From NCBI RefSeq assembly GCF_018687955.1, contig NZ_CP061309.1, positions 1,049,564 through 1,113,563 of the forward strand: 64,000 nucleotides of DNA, written 5' to 3'. The notes below the pieces were generated by a model. That model was not told where the DNA came from and ran no database searches. It saw nothing but the letters and a program-made list of their open reading frames with translations. A program made the translations under genes and the position numbers. The stretch comes from Polynucleobacter ibericus. GTDB taxonomy: Bacteria; Pseudomonadota; Gammaproteobacteria; Burkholderiales; Burkholderiaceae. Positions 52,204-60,847 of this stretch are shown here, piece after piece; position 1 is the stretch's first letter; every line of letters starts with the position of its first letter.

Positions 52204-52545
52204 ATGGAAGTAATGCACTTATCAAAACCGTTTAGCGTTGGTGTTTACAGCGACTTCAGAAAGAGTAAGCTGGGTCCTTGGGTACGCATCGGGGAGTTTG
52301 ACAAACTGGATGAGGCTATCGACGCATGCAAGAAGGTTGTGGACGACTTTCTTCAATCCCCCATCAACGCATTTATAGTGCCTGAGAGGCTCGAAACTGC
52401 TTTTTTAAGCTATGGGGATGTTCCAGCTATAAACGGCGCCGAAAACCTGCCTTCCTTTGATATCTATGCGTATCTTGCCATGCGTTGCAGGGAAGTTTCC
52501 CATCCATCTAAATCCAAATCTAGGCAATGTTTTGCTGGTGGGTAG
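52204..52545 (+). CDS. Small island-end protein, paralogue of 38765-39100
   Basis: A 113-residue protein. Shared positions with the alpA-linked paralogue include HLSKPFSVGV, W(V/I).IGEFDKLDEAIDACKKV and YGDVPAINGAENL, then FDIYAYL. Only the last 15 residues differ, being basic and serine-rich. The 73 bp before the start are also related to those before the paralogue, including the last codons of an alpA-like gene (QSTN stop). This suggests duplication of a segment or accretion of two elements. Function unknown. Confidence 0.72.
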   Translation: MEVMHLSKPFSVGVYSDFRKSKLGPWVRIGEFDKLDEAIDACKKVVDDFLQSPINAFIVPERLETAFLSYGDVPAINGAENLPSFDIYAYLAMRCREVSHPSKSKSRQCFAGG

Positions 52546-52556
52546 AATGGTGGGTA
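52537..52556 (+). repeat. Candidate integrase arm-type sites, right end
   Basis: Two direct GGTGGGTA copies start at 52537 and 52549, 12 bp apart, about 50 bp inside the right att core. They match the left pair at 17391-17410 in sequence, spacing and orientation. Confidence 0.55.
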
Positions 52557-52574
52557 GAAAGCCCTCAAAAAGAA

Positions 52575-52597
52575 AGAGCCCCATGGATAGGGGCTCT
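52575..52597 (-). terminator. Terminator downstream of tRNA-Ser
   Basis: AGAGCCCC / GGGGCTCT form a perfect 8-bp stem, followed in the minus direction by TTCTTTTTGA. It is carried by the island and replaces the presumed original tRNA terminator now left at 17225-17246. Confidence 0.75.
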
Positions 52598-52608
52598 CAG
52601 GGTGCTAC

Positions 52609-52622
52609 TGGCGGAAGGGGCG
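52609..52622. repeat. Right attachment core of the island (attR), inside the tRNA 3' end
   Basis: TGGCGGAAGGGGCG is the CCA end, discriminator, 3' acceptor strand and the next bases of tRNA-Ser on the minus strand. It is identical to 17256-17269, so insertion leaves the tRNA gene complete. Confidence 0.85.
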
Positions 52623-52699
52623 GGATTCGAACCCGCGGTAGGCTATTAACCTACGCACGCTTTCCAGGCGTGTGACTTAAACCGCTCATCCACCCTTCC
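52609..52699 (-). tRNA. tRNA-Ser (anticodon GGA)
   Basis: A 91-nt minus-strand gene. The acceptor stem GGAAGGG pairs with CCCTTCC, with discriminator G and encoded CCA. The anticodon loop CTGGAAA gives anticodon GGA, decoding UCC/UCU. A long variable arm (GCGTAGGTTAATAGCCTACC), the mark of a type II tRNA such as Ser, and the T-arm GGTTCGAAT are present. Its 3' end is the insertion site of the island. Confidence 0.93.
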
Positions 52700-52760
52700 G
52701 TACAGCCATCAATTATACGATTGCCGGAAGGGTTTAGCCTCAAATGCCTGTTTTGGGCGT

Positions 52761-54734
52761 TTAGAGAGACTCTTTGAGCTGATCCAAGATGTGTGGATTT
52801 TCCAAAGTGGAGGTATCTTGAGTCACTTCCTCGCCTTTAGCAATCACACGCAAGAGACGACGCATGATCTTGCCAGAACGGGTCTTAGGCAAGTTATCGC
52901 CGAAACGAACGTCCTTCGGTTTAGCAATCGGACCAATCTCTTTGCCAACCCAGTTACGCAATTCGGTAGCCAACTTCTTAGCTTCTTCGCCTGTTGGGCG
53001 ACCGCCTTTAAGAACTACGAATACACAAATCGCTTCACCAGTCAGTTCATCAGGACGACCAACTACTGCTGCCTCTGCAACCAATGGATTAGCAACTAAG
53101 CAAGATTCAATTTCCATGGTTCCCATGCGGTGGCCGGAAACGTTCAATACGTCATCGATACGACCAGTGATGGTGAAGTAGCCAGTATCTTTATTACGGA
53201 TTGCACCGTCACCTGCCAGATACAAAGTGCCACCCAACTCTTCTGGGAAATAAGATTTCACAAAACGATCTGCATCATTCCAAATCGTACGAATCATCGA
53301 AGGCCATGGACGCTTTACAACCAAGATTCCGCCCTGACCGTTCGGCACATCAACACCCGCCTCATCCACAATCGCTGCCTGAATCCCTGGCAATGGCAAT
53401 GTGCAAGAGCCTGGAATCATCGGTGTCGCACCTGGTAATGGTGAAATCATATGACCACCAGTTTCGGTTTGCCAGAAAGTATCAGCGATTGGACAGTTGG
53501 AGTTACCAACATTTTCGTAGTACCACATCCAGGCTTCTGGATTAATTGGCTCACCAACCGAACCCAAGAGGCGCAGTGAAGATAAGTCGTAGCTCTTTGG
53601 ATGCACTGCTTGATCGTTGCTAGATGCTTTGATCAATGAACGAATTGCTGTTGGCGCTGTGTAAAAAATAGATGCTTTGTGTTTTTGGATCATGTCCCAG
53701 AAACGGCCTGCATTTGGATAGGTAGGAACGCCTTCAAATACGATCTCAGTAGCGCCTACTGCGAGTGGGCCATAAGTAATATAAGAGTGGCCTGTTACCC
53801 AACCAATGTCAGCAGTACACCAGAACACATCGTTTGGCTTAATGTCAAAGGTCCACTTCATGGTCAGAATTGCCCACAAGAGGTAGCCACCCGTAGAGTG
53901 TTGAACACCCTTTGGCTTACCAGTTGAACCTGATGTATAAAGAATAAATAATGGGTGCTCAGCGCTTACCCACTCTGGCTCACAAGTAGTTGCTTCATTA
54001 GCAACGATTTCTTGCATCCAAACGTCGCGACCTGCCTGCATCGTGACATCAGTACCAGTACGCTTACTTACGATTACATGCTTAACCTTAGGGCACTCAC
54101 CAGTAGACAGTGCTTCGTCGCAAATGGCTTTTAATGGCAATGCTTTGCCGCCGCGGAACTGTCCATCAGCAGTAATGACTGCAACGGCGCCAACGTCCAT
54201 AATGCGATCGCGCAAAGCTTGAGCAGAGAAGCCACCGAACACTACAGAGTGAATTGCGCCGATACGGGCACAGGCTTGCATGGCAACAATGCCTTCGATA
54301 GTCATTGCCATGTAAATGATGACGCTGTCGCCAGACTTGACACCCATCTTGCGCAGTGCATTTGCCATTTTGCAAACGCGCTCGAGCATCTCTTTATAAG
54401 TTACCTTAGTAACGGTGCCGTCATCTGCTTCAAAGATGATGGCCGTTTTATCACCTAGACCCGCTTCAACTTGGCGATCTAAACAGTTATATGAAGCATT
54501 GGTTGTGCCATCTTCGAACCATTTATAGAAAGGCGCTTTGGACTCATCCAATACCTTGGTAAATGGCTTTTTCCAATAGAGGTTTTCTTTAGCAAGACGA
54601 CCCCAGAAACCATCGTAATCTGCATTTGCTTCAGCACAAAGCTTGTTATAGGCTTCCATGCCTGGAATGGCCGCGCTCTTTACAAAGTCTGCAGGTGGGT
54701 TAAATACGCGGTTTTCTTGCTTTAATGGTTCCAT
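52761..54734 (-). CDS. acs: Acetyl-CoA synthetase
   Basis: A 657-residue AMP-forming acetate-CoA ligase that activates acetate for the TCA cycle. Core motifs are the P-loop-like [14 protein letters not shown], the family block [16 protein letters not shown], and the adenylate motif [13 protein letters not shown]. The C-terminal hinge and acetylation site [11 protein letters not shown], whose lysine is catalytic and regulated by acetylation in the family, is also present. Length is normal. It is divergent from the fumarase gene, and the 187 bp between them must hold both promoters; no convincing boxes were identified there. Confidence 0.96.
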   Translation of the reverse strand: MEPLKQENRVFNPPADFVKSAAIPGMEAYNKLCAEANADYDGFWGRLAKENLYWKKPFTKVLDESKAPFYKWFEDGTTNASYNCLDRQVEAGLGDKTAIIFEADDGTVTKVTYKEMLERVCKMANALRKMGVKSGDSVIIYMAMTIEGIVAMQACARIGAIHSVVFGGFSAQALRDRIMDVGAVAVITADGQFRGGKALPLKAICDEALSTGECPKVKHVIVSKRTGTDVTMQAGRDVWMQEIVANEATTCEPEWVSAEHPLFILYTSGSTGKPKGVQHSTGGYLLWAILTMKWTFDIKPNDVFWCTADIGWVTGHSYITYGPLAVGATEIVFEGVPTYPNAGRFWDMIQKHKASIFYTAPTAIRSLIKASSNDQAVHPKSYDLSSLRLLGSVGEPINPEAWMWYYENVGNSNCPIADTFWQTETGGHMISPLPGATPMIPGSCTLPLPGIQAAIVDEAGVDVPNGQGGILVVKRPWPSMIRTIWNDADRFVKSYFPEELGGTLYLAGDGAIRNKDTGYFTITGRIDDVLNVSGHRMGTMEIESCLVANPLVAEAAVVGRPDELTGEAICVFVVLKGGRPTGEEAKKLATELRNWVGKEIGPIAKPKDVRFGDNLPKTRSGKIMRRLLRVIAKGEEVTQDTSTLENPHILDQLKESL

Positions 54735-54921
54735 GCTTCACAGCCCTCTATCAAATAATCAATAATCTAAAATCAACTACAAATGCGAGAAAATGTCGCA
54801 AAATGACAGGTTTACACCCTCAAGACCCTAGAAGATAAGTGAAAACACTGGGGATTTGCTCTATGGCAAACCCTTAAAATAGGGCAAACCTTACTAATAA
54901 TGTGGAAATAAGCCAAAAACC

Positions 54922-56445
54922 ATGACAAATATCAAACAAAACGACCTGATTCAAAGCGTTGCCGACGCATTTCAGTTTATTTCTTATTACCACCCTAAGG
55001 ACTTTATTACTGCCATGGGTAAGGCTTATGAGCTCGAACACGGCGAAGCGGCTAAGGATGCTATTGCGCAAATTTTGACCAATAGCCGGATGTGCGCAGA
55101 AGGTCACCGCCCGATGTGTCAGGACACTGGTATTGCGGTTGTATTTCTGAAGATTGGTATGAATGTCCAGTGGCCCGATGCAACGATGAGCGTTAGTGAA
55201 ATGGTGAACGAAGGCGTACGTCGCGCCTACCTCAATCCAGACAATATGTTGCGCGCTTCAGTTTTAGCCGATCCAGCAGGCAAACGTAAAAATACTGGCG
55301 ACAACACCCCTGCTGTAATTCATTACGAAATCGTTCCTGGCGATGATGTTGAAGTCATTTGTGCTGCCAAAGGTGGTGGCTCCGAAAACAAAGCCAAGAT
55401 GGTGATGCTCAATCCATCTGACTCTATCGTAGATTGGGTGCTCAAAACTGTACCAACAATGGGTGCCGGCTGGTGCCCTCCTGGCATCTTGGGCATCGGC
55501 ATTGGTGGCACTCCAGAAAAAGCCATGTTGATGGCAAAAGAATCTCTGATGGGTCCAGTGGATATACAAGATCTGATTGCTCGTGGCGCCAAGACTCGTG
55601 CAGAAGAACTGCGTTTAGAGATCTACGACAAAGTAAACAAGCTTGGTATTGGTGCGCAAGGTCTTGGTGGTTTAGCTACTGTTCTCGATATCAAGATTAT
55701 GGAATATCCAACCCATGCGGCTTCATTGCCAGTTGCCATGATCCCCAACTGTGCAGCAACACGCCACGTACATTTCCACTTGCATGGTGATGGTCCCGCT
55801 AAGTTAGAAAAGCCCTCTCTCTCGGACTGGCCAGACGTTACCTGGACCCCGGATGTTCAAAAATCAAAACGTGTGAACATGGACACTCTTACAGCTGAAG
55901 AAGTGGCCAGCTGGAAACCGGGTGAGACATTATTGCTGAATGGCAAAATTTTGACTGGGCGCGATGCCGCTCATAAGCGCATTCAGGATATGCTCGCCAA
56001 AGGTGAAGAGCTGCCAGTAAGCTTTAAGAATCGCGCAATCTATTATGTTGGACCGGTTGATCCAGTGCGCGACGAAGCGGTTGGACCGGCTGGACCGACT
56101 ACTGCAACCCGTATGGACAAGTTCACCGAGATGATGCTTGCAAAGACTGGCTTAATCACCATGATTGGCAAAGCAGAGCGTGGTCCAATAGCAATTGAAG
56201 CTATCAAGAAACATAAGTCAGCCTACCTGATGGCTGTTGGTGGTGCTGCTTATTTAGTTTCCAAGGCAATTCAAACCTCTAAGGTTGTTGGATTTGCCGA
56301 CTTGGGCATGGAAGCAATTTACGAGTTTGATGTTAAGGATATGCCCGTGACTGTTGCTGTGAATTCTGAAGGTATCTCGATGCATGAGACCGGACCTAAA
56401 GAGTGGCAAGCAAAAATTGCCGGCATTCCAGTCAAGATTGCGTAA
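54922..56445 (+). CDS. fumA: Fumarate hydratase, class I (iron-sulfur)
   Basis: A 507-residue single-chain class I fumarase (fumarate to malate, TCA cycle). The three cluster cysteines are seen in MCQDTG, WCPPGILGIGIGGT and MIPNCAATRHVH. The C-terminal beta domain has NRAIYYVGPVDPVRDEAVGPAGPTT and the conserved MAVGGAAYLVSKA. It is 30-40 residues shorter than E. coli FumA but complete. The next gene, murI, starts 38 bp downstream in the same direction. Confidence 0.93.
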   Translation: MTNIKQNDLIQSVADAFQFISYYHPKDFITAMGKAYELEHGEAAKDAIAQILTNSRMCAEGHRPMCQDTGIAVVFLKIGMNVQWPDATMSVSEMVNEGVRRAYLNPDNMLRASVLADPAGKRKNTGDNTPAVIHYEIVPGDDVEVICAAKGGGSENKAKMVMLNPSDSIVDWVLKTVPTMGAGWCPPGILGIGIGGTPEKAMLMAKESLMGPVDIQDLIARGAKTRAEELRLEIYDKVNKLGIGAQGLGGLATVLDIKIMEYPTHAASLPVAMIPNCAATRHVHFHLHGDGPAKLEKPSLSDWPDVTWTPDVQKSKRVNMDTLTAEEVASWKPGETLLLNGKILTGRDAAHKRIQDMLAKGEELPVSFKNRAIYYVGPVDPVRDEAVGPAGPTTATRMDKFTEMMLAKTGLITMIGKAERGPIAIEAIKKHKSAYLMAVGGAAYLVSKAIQTSKVVGFADLGMEAIYEFDVKDMPVTVAVNSEGISMHETGPKEWQAKIAGIPVKIA

Positions 56446-56483
56446 TAACTCAATTAGTAATTACTGAGTAAGCATAGGCGACA

Positions 56484-57290
56484 TTGGCACTTATAGGGGT
56501 TTTCGATTCTGGCGTAGGAGGCTTATCCATACTGGATGAGGCTCTGCGCCAGCTACCCCAGCATGACTACATCTATCTTGCAGATTCGGCAAACGCACCT
56601 TATGGCGAAAAATCTAGTGAATGGATTGCGGCTCGCAGCCTATCCCTTTGCAGATATCTAGCAGGTAAAGGATGTGATGCCATTGTGCTTGCTTGTAATA
56701 CTGCAACTGCGGAAGCTATCAAACAAATTCGCACTGAGATAGCAATTCCGATTATTGGGGTTGAGCCAGGCATTAAGCCTGCAGCTATGCAATCCCAAAA
56801 TAATATCGTGGGCGTTCTCGCTACCGAGGCAACCCTCAAGAGCGATAAATTTAATGCCTTATTAAACACTCTGCCAAATGATTGCCAGTTCATCAAACAA
56901 GCTGGCGCAGGATTGGTTCCGCTAATAGAGTCAGGGAAAGCGGATAGCGAAGCCACTCTCGAGTTATTAGCCGGACATCTAGAACCAATTCAGGATGCGG
57001 GTGCTGACACCTTAGTGCTTGGTTGCACCCACTACCCTTTCCTTAGAAAAGCCATCCGTAAACTTCTCGGTGAATCCATCACGCTGATTGATACTAGCGA
57101 TGCAGTGGTAAGGCAGTTAAGAAGACAGCTGGACATCCTTAAGCCCAGCGACAGCAATTCTGAATTCGGATCAGTACTATTGCTCAGCAGTAAAAATGAA
57201 AATCTGCTTTTATCAATGGCTCAAGACTTAATGTCTGCAGACCTTGCATCGCATTTAGTAAAAGCACAGTTCTTGGGTGAAGTTCGATGA
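56484..57290 (+). CDS. murI: Glutamate racemase
   Basis: A 268-residue enzyme making D-glutamate for peptidoglycan. It shows GVFDSGVGGLSIL at the N-terminus, YLADSANAPYGEKS, the first catalytic cysteine in LACNTATAEA, and the second in LGCTHYPFL. The start is TTG at 56484, as no ATG fits the conserved N-terminus; the ribosome binding site is weak. It overlaps the tonB gene by 4 bp. Confidence 0.94.
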   Translation: MALIGVFDSGVGGLSILDEALRQLPQHDYIYLADSANAPYGEKSSEWIAARSLSLCRYLAGKGCDAIVLACNTATAEAIKQIRTEIAIPIIGVEPGIKPAAMQSQNNIVGVLATEATLKSDKFNALLNTLPNDCQFIKQAGAGLVPLIESGKADSEATLELLAGHLEPIQDAGADTLVLGCTHYPFLRKAIRKLLGESITLIDTSDAVVRQLRRQLDILKPSDSNSEFGSVLLLSSKNENLLLSMAQDLMSADLASHLVKAQFLGEVR

Positions 57291-57988
57291 GTCCCTTTCT
57301 AAAAAAATTAGATGCTCATCTACCGTTTAATAAGACAGAACGCATCATCATTGGCATCGTATTGCTGCTGCATGCTCTACCTGCGCTAGAGTTTTTAAAC
57401 TTCAGTCAGCGCCCGCCCAAAATAGATGATGCACGCGTCATGGCCAACCTTGTCAGTCCTGAGGCTAGCAAGACTCAACAGCCTCCGGCTACTACTCCTC
57501 CAAAGCCCAAAGAGGAGAAGAAAGTAGCAAAGGAAAAGCCTAAAGAAAAGCCCTCAGAGAAGCCTAGTCCAACTCAGGCTCAGCAGACCCCCCAACAACA
57601 AAACCAGGCCCAAAGTAAATCTGAGTCCCCATCTCAATCTCAGTCGCAAAATGCAGCTGTAGCCCCCTCAACTAGCGGTGGCGCAAGCGGAACCCCGATT
57701 CAGACCGACATTGGTAAACTAGTTGTGGTTTATCAGCCAGATGCGGATGCTTACTACCCATCATTTTCCAAGCGCTCTGGCGAACAAGGTCCTGTAGTAG
57801 TTCGATTAATTATTGATGAAACCGGTAACGTAGAGGATGTGGCATTACTGCAATCTAGTTCTTTTCCAAGACTGGATCGTGCCGCTACTGAGATTGGCAA
57901 ACGCTACCGCTTCAAACCTTTTTTAGTAAATGGATCACCCCAAAGAATTTCCACTAATCTTTTAATTAAATTTAATCTCAAGAATTAA
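57287..57988 (+). CDS. tonB: TonB-family energy transducer
   Basis: A 233-residue protein: one N-terminal membrane helix (IIIGIVLLLHALPALEFL), a long Pro/Lys/Glu then Gln/Ser-rich periplasmic spacer at about residues 65-140, and a C-terminal TonB domain (YYPSFSKRSGEQGPVVVRLIID, then ATEIGKRYRFKPFLVNG). It transmits proton-motive force from ExbBD to outer-membrane receptors. It is followed by exbB after 5 bp and exbD, giving a full complex. No TonB-dependent receptor is in the window, so the cargo is unknown. Confidence 0.92.
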   Translation: MSPFLKKLDAHLPFNKTERIIIGIVLLLHALPALEFLNFSQRPPKIDDARVMANLVSPEASKTQQPPATTPPKPKEEKKVAKEKPKEKPSEKPSPTQAQQTPQQQNQAQSKSESPSQSQSQNAAVAPSTSGGASGTPIQTDIGKLVVVYQPDADAYYPSFSKRSGEQGPVVVRLIIDETGNVEDVALLQSSSFPRLDRAATEIGKRYRFKPFLVNGSPQRISTNLLIKFNLKN

Positions 57989-57993
57989 TCAAT

Positions 57994-58686
57994 ATGAATA
58001 CTCCATTTGGCATAGCAAATCTCTGGCTTGAGGGTGATGCGATAACCCGCTTTGTGGCAATCGCCCTCCTCACTTGCTCAATCGTGACTTGGGTTATTTT
58101 GCTAACCAGACTTTGGGATTTACGCAACCTTCGCAAACTCAAACCAGAGCTGGAGGTATTCTGGCGGGCTACTTCATTTGATCAAGGTATGCAGGCATTT
58201 AGTCATCCAGCGTCCAATCCTTACTTTCAAATTGCTAAATCGGCAACCAAGGCATCAGCGCATCATCAGAATCAATCCACTAACCACCGTGAACTTCTGC
58301 AAACACTCAACTACTCTGAGTGGATGGCCAGAAGCGTTAAAAATAGTGTTGACAATATTGCCGCTGGACTGCAAAAGGGACTTACATTCCTTGGATCCAC
58401 TGGTGCTATCTCGCCATTTATTGGTTTGTTTGGCACTGTATGGGGCATCTACCACGCGCTAATCTCTATCAGCAGCTCTGGAAGCGCTCAAATTGATCAA
58501 GTAGCGGGTCCAATTGGCGAAGCACTCATCATGACTGCACTCGGCTTAGCCGTAGCAATCCCTGCAGTACTTGGCTTTAACGCAATTAACCGTGCCAATA
58601 AATTATTTGTTGCCGACCTCAATCGTTTTGGCAATGATCTATTAGCCTACTTCGTCACTGGTGCGCGCGTTAACTCCGGAGAATAG
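57994..58686 (+). CDS. exbB: ExbB/TolQ-family proton channel
   Basis: A 230-residue inner-membrane protein: a first helix at about residues 17-38 (FVAIALLTCSIVTWVILLTRLW), a cytoplasmic loop, then two helices near the C-terminus. These include LTFLGSTGAISPFIGLFGTVWGIY and IGEALIMTALGLAVAIPAVLGF, the strongly conserved ExbB block. It forms the pentameric motor with ExbD. Association with tonB rather than tol-pal genes favours ExbB over TolQ. Confidence 0.93.
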   Translation: MNTPFGIANLWLEGDAITRFVAIALLTCSIVTWVILLTRLWDLRNLRKLKPELEVFWRATSFDQGMQAFSHPASNPYFQIAKSATKASAHHQNQSTNHRELLQTLNYSEWMARSVKNSVDNIAAGLQKGLTFLGSTGAISPFIGLFGTVWGIYHALISISSSGSAQIDQVAGPIGEALIMTALGLAVAIPAVLGFNAINRANKLFVADLNRFGNDLLAYFVTGARVNSGE

Positions 58687-58688
58687 TC

Positions 58689-59102
58689 ATGTCTTTTCAT
58701 ATTCAAGACGACCAAAACGACGACAGTATTATGTCGGAAATCAACATGACGCCTATGGTAGACGTCATGTTGGTGCTGTTGATTATTTTCATCATCACTT
58801 TGCCAGTAATTCAGCAGGCCGTAAAAGTGGAGCTTCCTAAGGCTAATAGCGTTCGCAATGAGGTCAAGCCTGAGTCAGTTCAGCTGTCGATTGACGCTAA
58901 CGGTCAGATCTTCTGGAATAGCACCGCCATTGATTTAAAAACCTTTGATGGCTATGCGGAGAAAGCAGCTCAAAAGGAGCCACAACCAGAAATTAATCTG
59001 CGCGCTGATAAGTCAGTCAAGTATGAGTATGTTGCGCAAGTGCTAGCCGCTTCTCGTCGTGCCGGCCTGACAAAATTAGGTTTTGTGACCGAGCCAAACT
59101 AA
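58689..59102 (+). CDS. exbD: ExbD/TolR-family protein
   Basis: A 137-residue protein with the N-terminal MSEINMTPMVDVMLVLLIIF segment, whose membrane Asp carries protons in the family, and a periplasmic domain ending QVLAASRRAGLTKLGFVTEP. It starts 2 bp after exbB and is the last gene of the operon, converging on the secreted protein at 59120-59587. Confidence 0.94.
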   Translation: MSFHIQDDQNDDSIMSEINMTPMVDVMLVLLIIFIITLPVIQQAVKVELPKANSVRNEVKPESVQLSIDANGQIFWNSTAIDLKTFDGYAEKAAQKEPQPEINLRADKSVKYEYVAQVLAASRRAGLTKLGFVTEPN

Positions 59103-59119
59103 GCTTGGAGAGACTTCTC

Positions 59120-59587
59120 TTATTTAATCTTATAAGGCGCTTTTGAGGGAAGACAAGTCTCATCGCTTGTATGGGTGCCATTCCCGATTGTTGCACCCAA
59201 GATGCCACCTTGTATTTTCTCCACCTTCTTAAACTTACCGGTAACAGGATCAAGCGTAATGTTCGTTATTACATTCCCCGCAGGATAAGAGACCCCCATC
59301 ACTTCTTCCGGTTCAAACTTCGCCTCGATCAATACCAATATATTAGGACGTGCAAGAGTAATACTTTTAACAACTTGCGATCCAAAGGCATCCGACTGAT
59401 CCAAGTCGCGACCATCTAAAAATACCTTTGCTTTTTGGTTGCCCGACGCAAGCATCATTTTCATTTCATACTCTTCGGTGTAACCTCTTTCCGTACGCTT
59501 GCAGTGAAATTCAAGGACATCAACGCCCCATGCGGCAAAAGAAGATAACGCTGCGCAAGCGCAAAATATAAGTTTCAGAAATTTCAT
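59120..59587 (-). CDS. Small secreted protein of unknown function
   Basis: A 155-residue protein with a signal peptide (MKFLKLIFCACAALSSFAAWG) and a mature beta-rich domain (VLEFHCKRTERGYTEEYEMK, VLIEAKFEPEEVMGVSYPAG, NVITNITLDPVTGKFKKVEK). Two cysteines remain in the mature part and could form a disulfide. No family or activity was recognised. ATG 59587 starts the signal peptide; a longer frame to 59617 adds unrelated residues. Confidence 0.75.
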   Translation of the reverse strand: MKFLKLIFCACAALSSFAAWGVDVLEFHCKRTERGYTEEYEMKMMLASGNQKAKVFLDGRDLDQSDAFGSQVVKSITLARPNILVLIEAKFEPEEVMGVSYPAGNVITNITLDPVTGKFKKVEKIQGGILGATIGNGTHTSDETCLPSKAPYKIK

Positions 59588-59639
59588 AATTGATGCTACA
59601 TAAAGGGGGTCAAGCATAGTGCTGATAGAGGTATAGACG

Positions 59640-60836
59640 CTAATCTAGTTTAGAAATGGTACTAGTGATATTGCTCACATGCTCTGAAACACTCACCCCA
59701 TCATCATTCTCAGGATCAGCGTCATCATCATCTGAAATCGCGGTCTGGGTGTCGTCGGGCGCCTTAAACCATTTAAAGACTACCAAGGCTACAGATAAAA
59801 GCGACATGACTAAGCCAAAGATACCTTTAATCTGGTCAATAATCTGCGCCGTCATAAAAGGTTGCTTACTGGCAATGTACGTTTCTGTTCCATCAGAAAT
59901 CGGAAAACCAGAAGGCGTCAGCATCTTGTCCTCCAGAATCGGAAAGTTAAATCGCGAGGCAACCTGAGGACTATATAAAACCGGCAACAATGCAGCGATC
60001 GCATGGGGATCAACATCTTTATTAGCCAATAGATTGAGATTCACGCCAACTACCCGAATATCGGTAGAAGGTACTGGCGGTGAAATCTGGTACATATATG
60101 CCAATATCTTCGCGTCAGCAACCCAACCCATCCGCAGCGCTAGGGATGGCGGGAAAGACATTTCTAATAATTGGTATCCCCGTTTTTGTACTAAGAAATC
60201 CACTGTAGCTGATGGTGCATAAGAAACCTGAACAATGACGTCGGGTAACCTATCCTTTTTCATACCCAACAATTGCTCATCGCTATAGTTGGTCTCTACA
60301 TAATCTACCTCAGGAACCAATCCTGAAAAACGAAGTATTTGATTGGAGACAATACTGGGGCCACCATTTTTTTCACCCAAATTAATAGTCTTACCGCGGA
60401 TGTCATTAATTTTCTTAACATCCCCCTTCACTAAAAACTGAATCAGCTGTGGTGCAATTGATGCTACCTGCCGCACTTCATCATAGCCAACCGGATCAAT
60501 ACCGCCCTGCACAAACGCAAGATCTAACCTGCCGTCGTTTAAATCATTGAGGGCCTGAAAGGAACCTGTCGTAGGGACAATTGTCAGCGAGACATTACGG
60601 CGACTGGCTTCTTCTTGCAATACTTTGGCGAGGTGATGACTCTTAGTCAACATACCGCCACCACTAATAGTTAATTCATAGCTACGGGGATACAAGTCAT
60701 ACGCAAATTTAGCCGCCAAGCCAAGTAGCAACCCAATCAGGAGAATCGCCAAGCCTTTCCGAATATGGTGTTTGCTACGGAGCCAATCTAGACCTTTAAA
60801 TAGGATCCGCTCAGCGTCGTTAGGTAAATTTTCCAT
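59640..60836 (-). CDS. Membrane-anchored TAXI-family protein (second copy)
   Basis: A 398-residue protein with an N-terminal membrane helix at about residues 25-46 (AILLIGLLLGLAAKFAYDLY) and a TAXI binding domain (TISGGGMLTKSHHLAKVLQEE, LAFVQGGIDPVGYDEV, NLGEKNGGPSIVSNQILR). A C-terminal helix at about 335-355 (FGLVMSLLSVALVVFKWF) and a short acidic tail follow. It shares the layout of 5461-6840 and has no TRAP permease nearby. It is the last gene of a leftward operon with two PstS-like proteins and a DUF4239-like membrane protein, which suggests a joint sensing role (inference). Confidence 0.84.
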   Translation of the reverse strand: MENLPNDAERILFKGLDWLRSKHHIRKGLAILLIGLLLGLAAKFAYDLYPRSYELTISGGGMLTKSHHLAKVLQEEASRRNVSLTIVPTTGSFQALNDLNDGRLDLAFVQGGIDPVGYDEVRQVASIAPQLIQFLVKGDVKKINDIRGKTINLGEKNGGPSIVSNQILRFSGLVPEVDYVETNYSDEQLLGMKKDRLPDVIVQVSYAPSATVDFLVQKRGYQLLEMSFPPSLALRMGWVADAKILAYMYQISPPVPSTDIRVVGVNLNLLANKDVDPHAIAALLPVLYSPQVASRFNFPILEDKMLTPSGFPISDGTETYIASKQPFMTAQIIDQIKGIFGLVMSLLSVALVVFKWFKAPDDTQTAISDDDDADPENDDGVSVSEHVSNITSTISKLD

Positions 60837-60847
60837 GAACTTGCGAC

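Larger units (their letters stand above)
17256..52622. mobile_element. tRNA-Ser-integrated element with tailless phage head genes and defence cargo
   Basis: Boundaries are the two 14-bp att cores. The P4-type integrase is next to the left core, and the intact tRNA-Ser gene is rebuilt at the right core. Inside are an AlpA-like regulator, terminase subunits, portal, candidate scaffold, coat, holin and endolysin. There is no tail, baseplate or tail-fibre gene and no clear primase or helicase. Cargo includes type I restriction-modification, AbiE, a nuclease-NTPase, and a WYL/DUF2779/GIY-YIG/M41 locus. It may be a capsid-forming satellite or a prophage that lost its tail module; the sequence alone cannot decide. 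Confidence 0.85.

Noticed and set aside
17256..52622. CRISPR array or cas genes, suggested by the Cas4-like domain
   Set aside because: No regularly spaced repeats and no Cas1, Cas2 or effector gene are seen; the Cas4-like domain belongs to a DUF2779 protein.
17256..52622. Insertion sequences or transposons inside the island
   Set aside because: No transposase-like frame and no terminal inverted repeats with target duplications were recognised around the cargo blocks.
52457..52675. A plus-strand frame crossing the right att core and tRNA-Ser
   Set aside because: It runs through the tRNA gene and terminator and overlaps the better-supported gene at 52204-52545; it is a chance frame.
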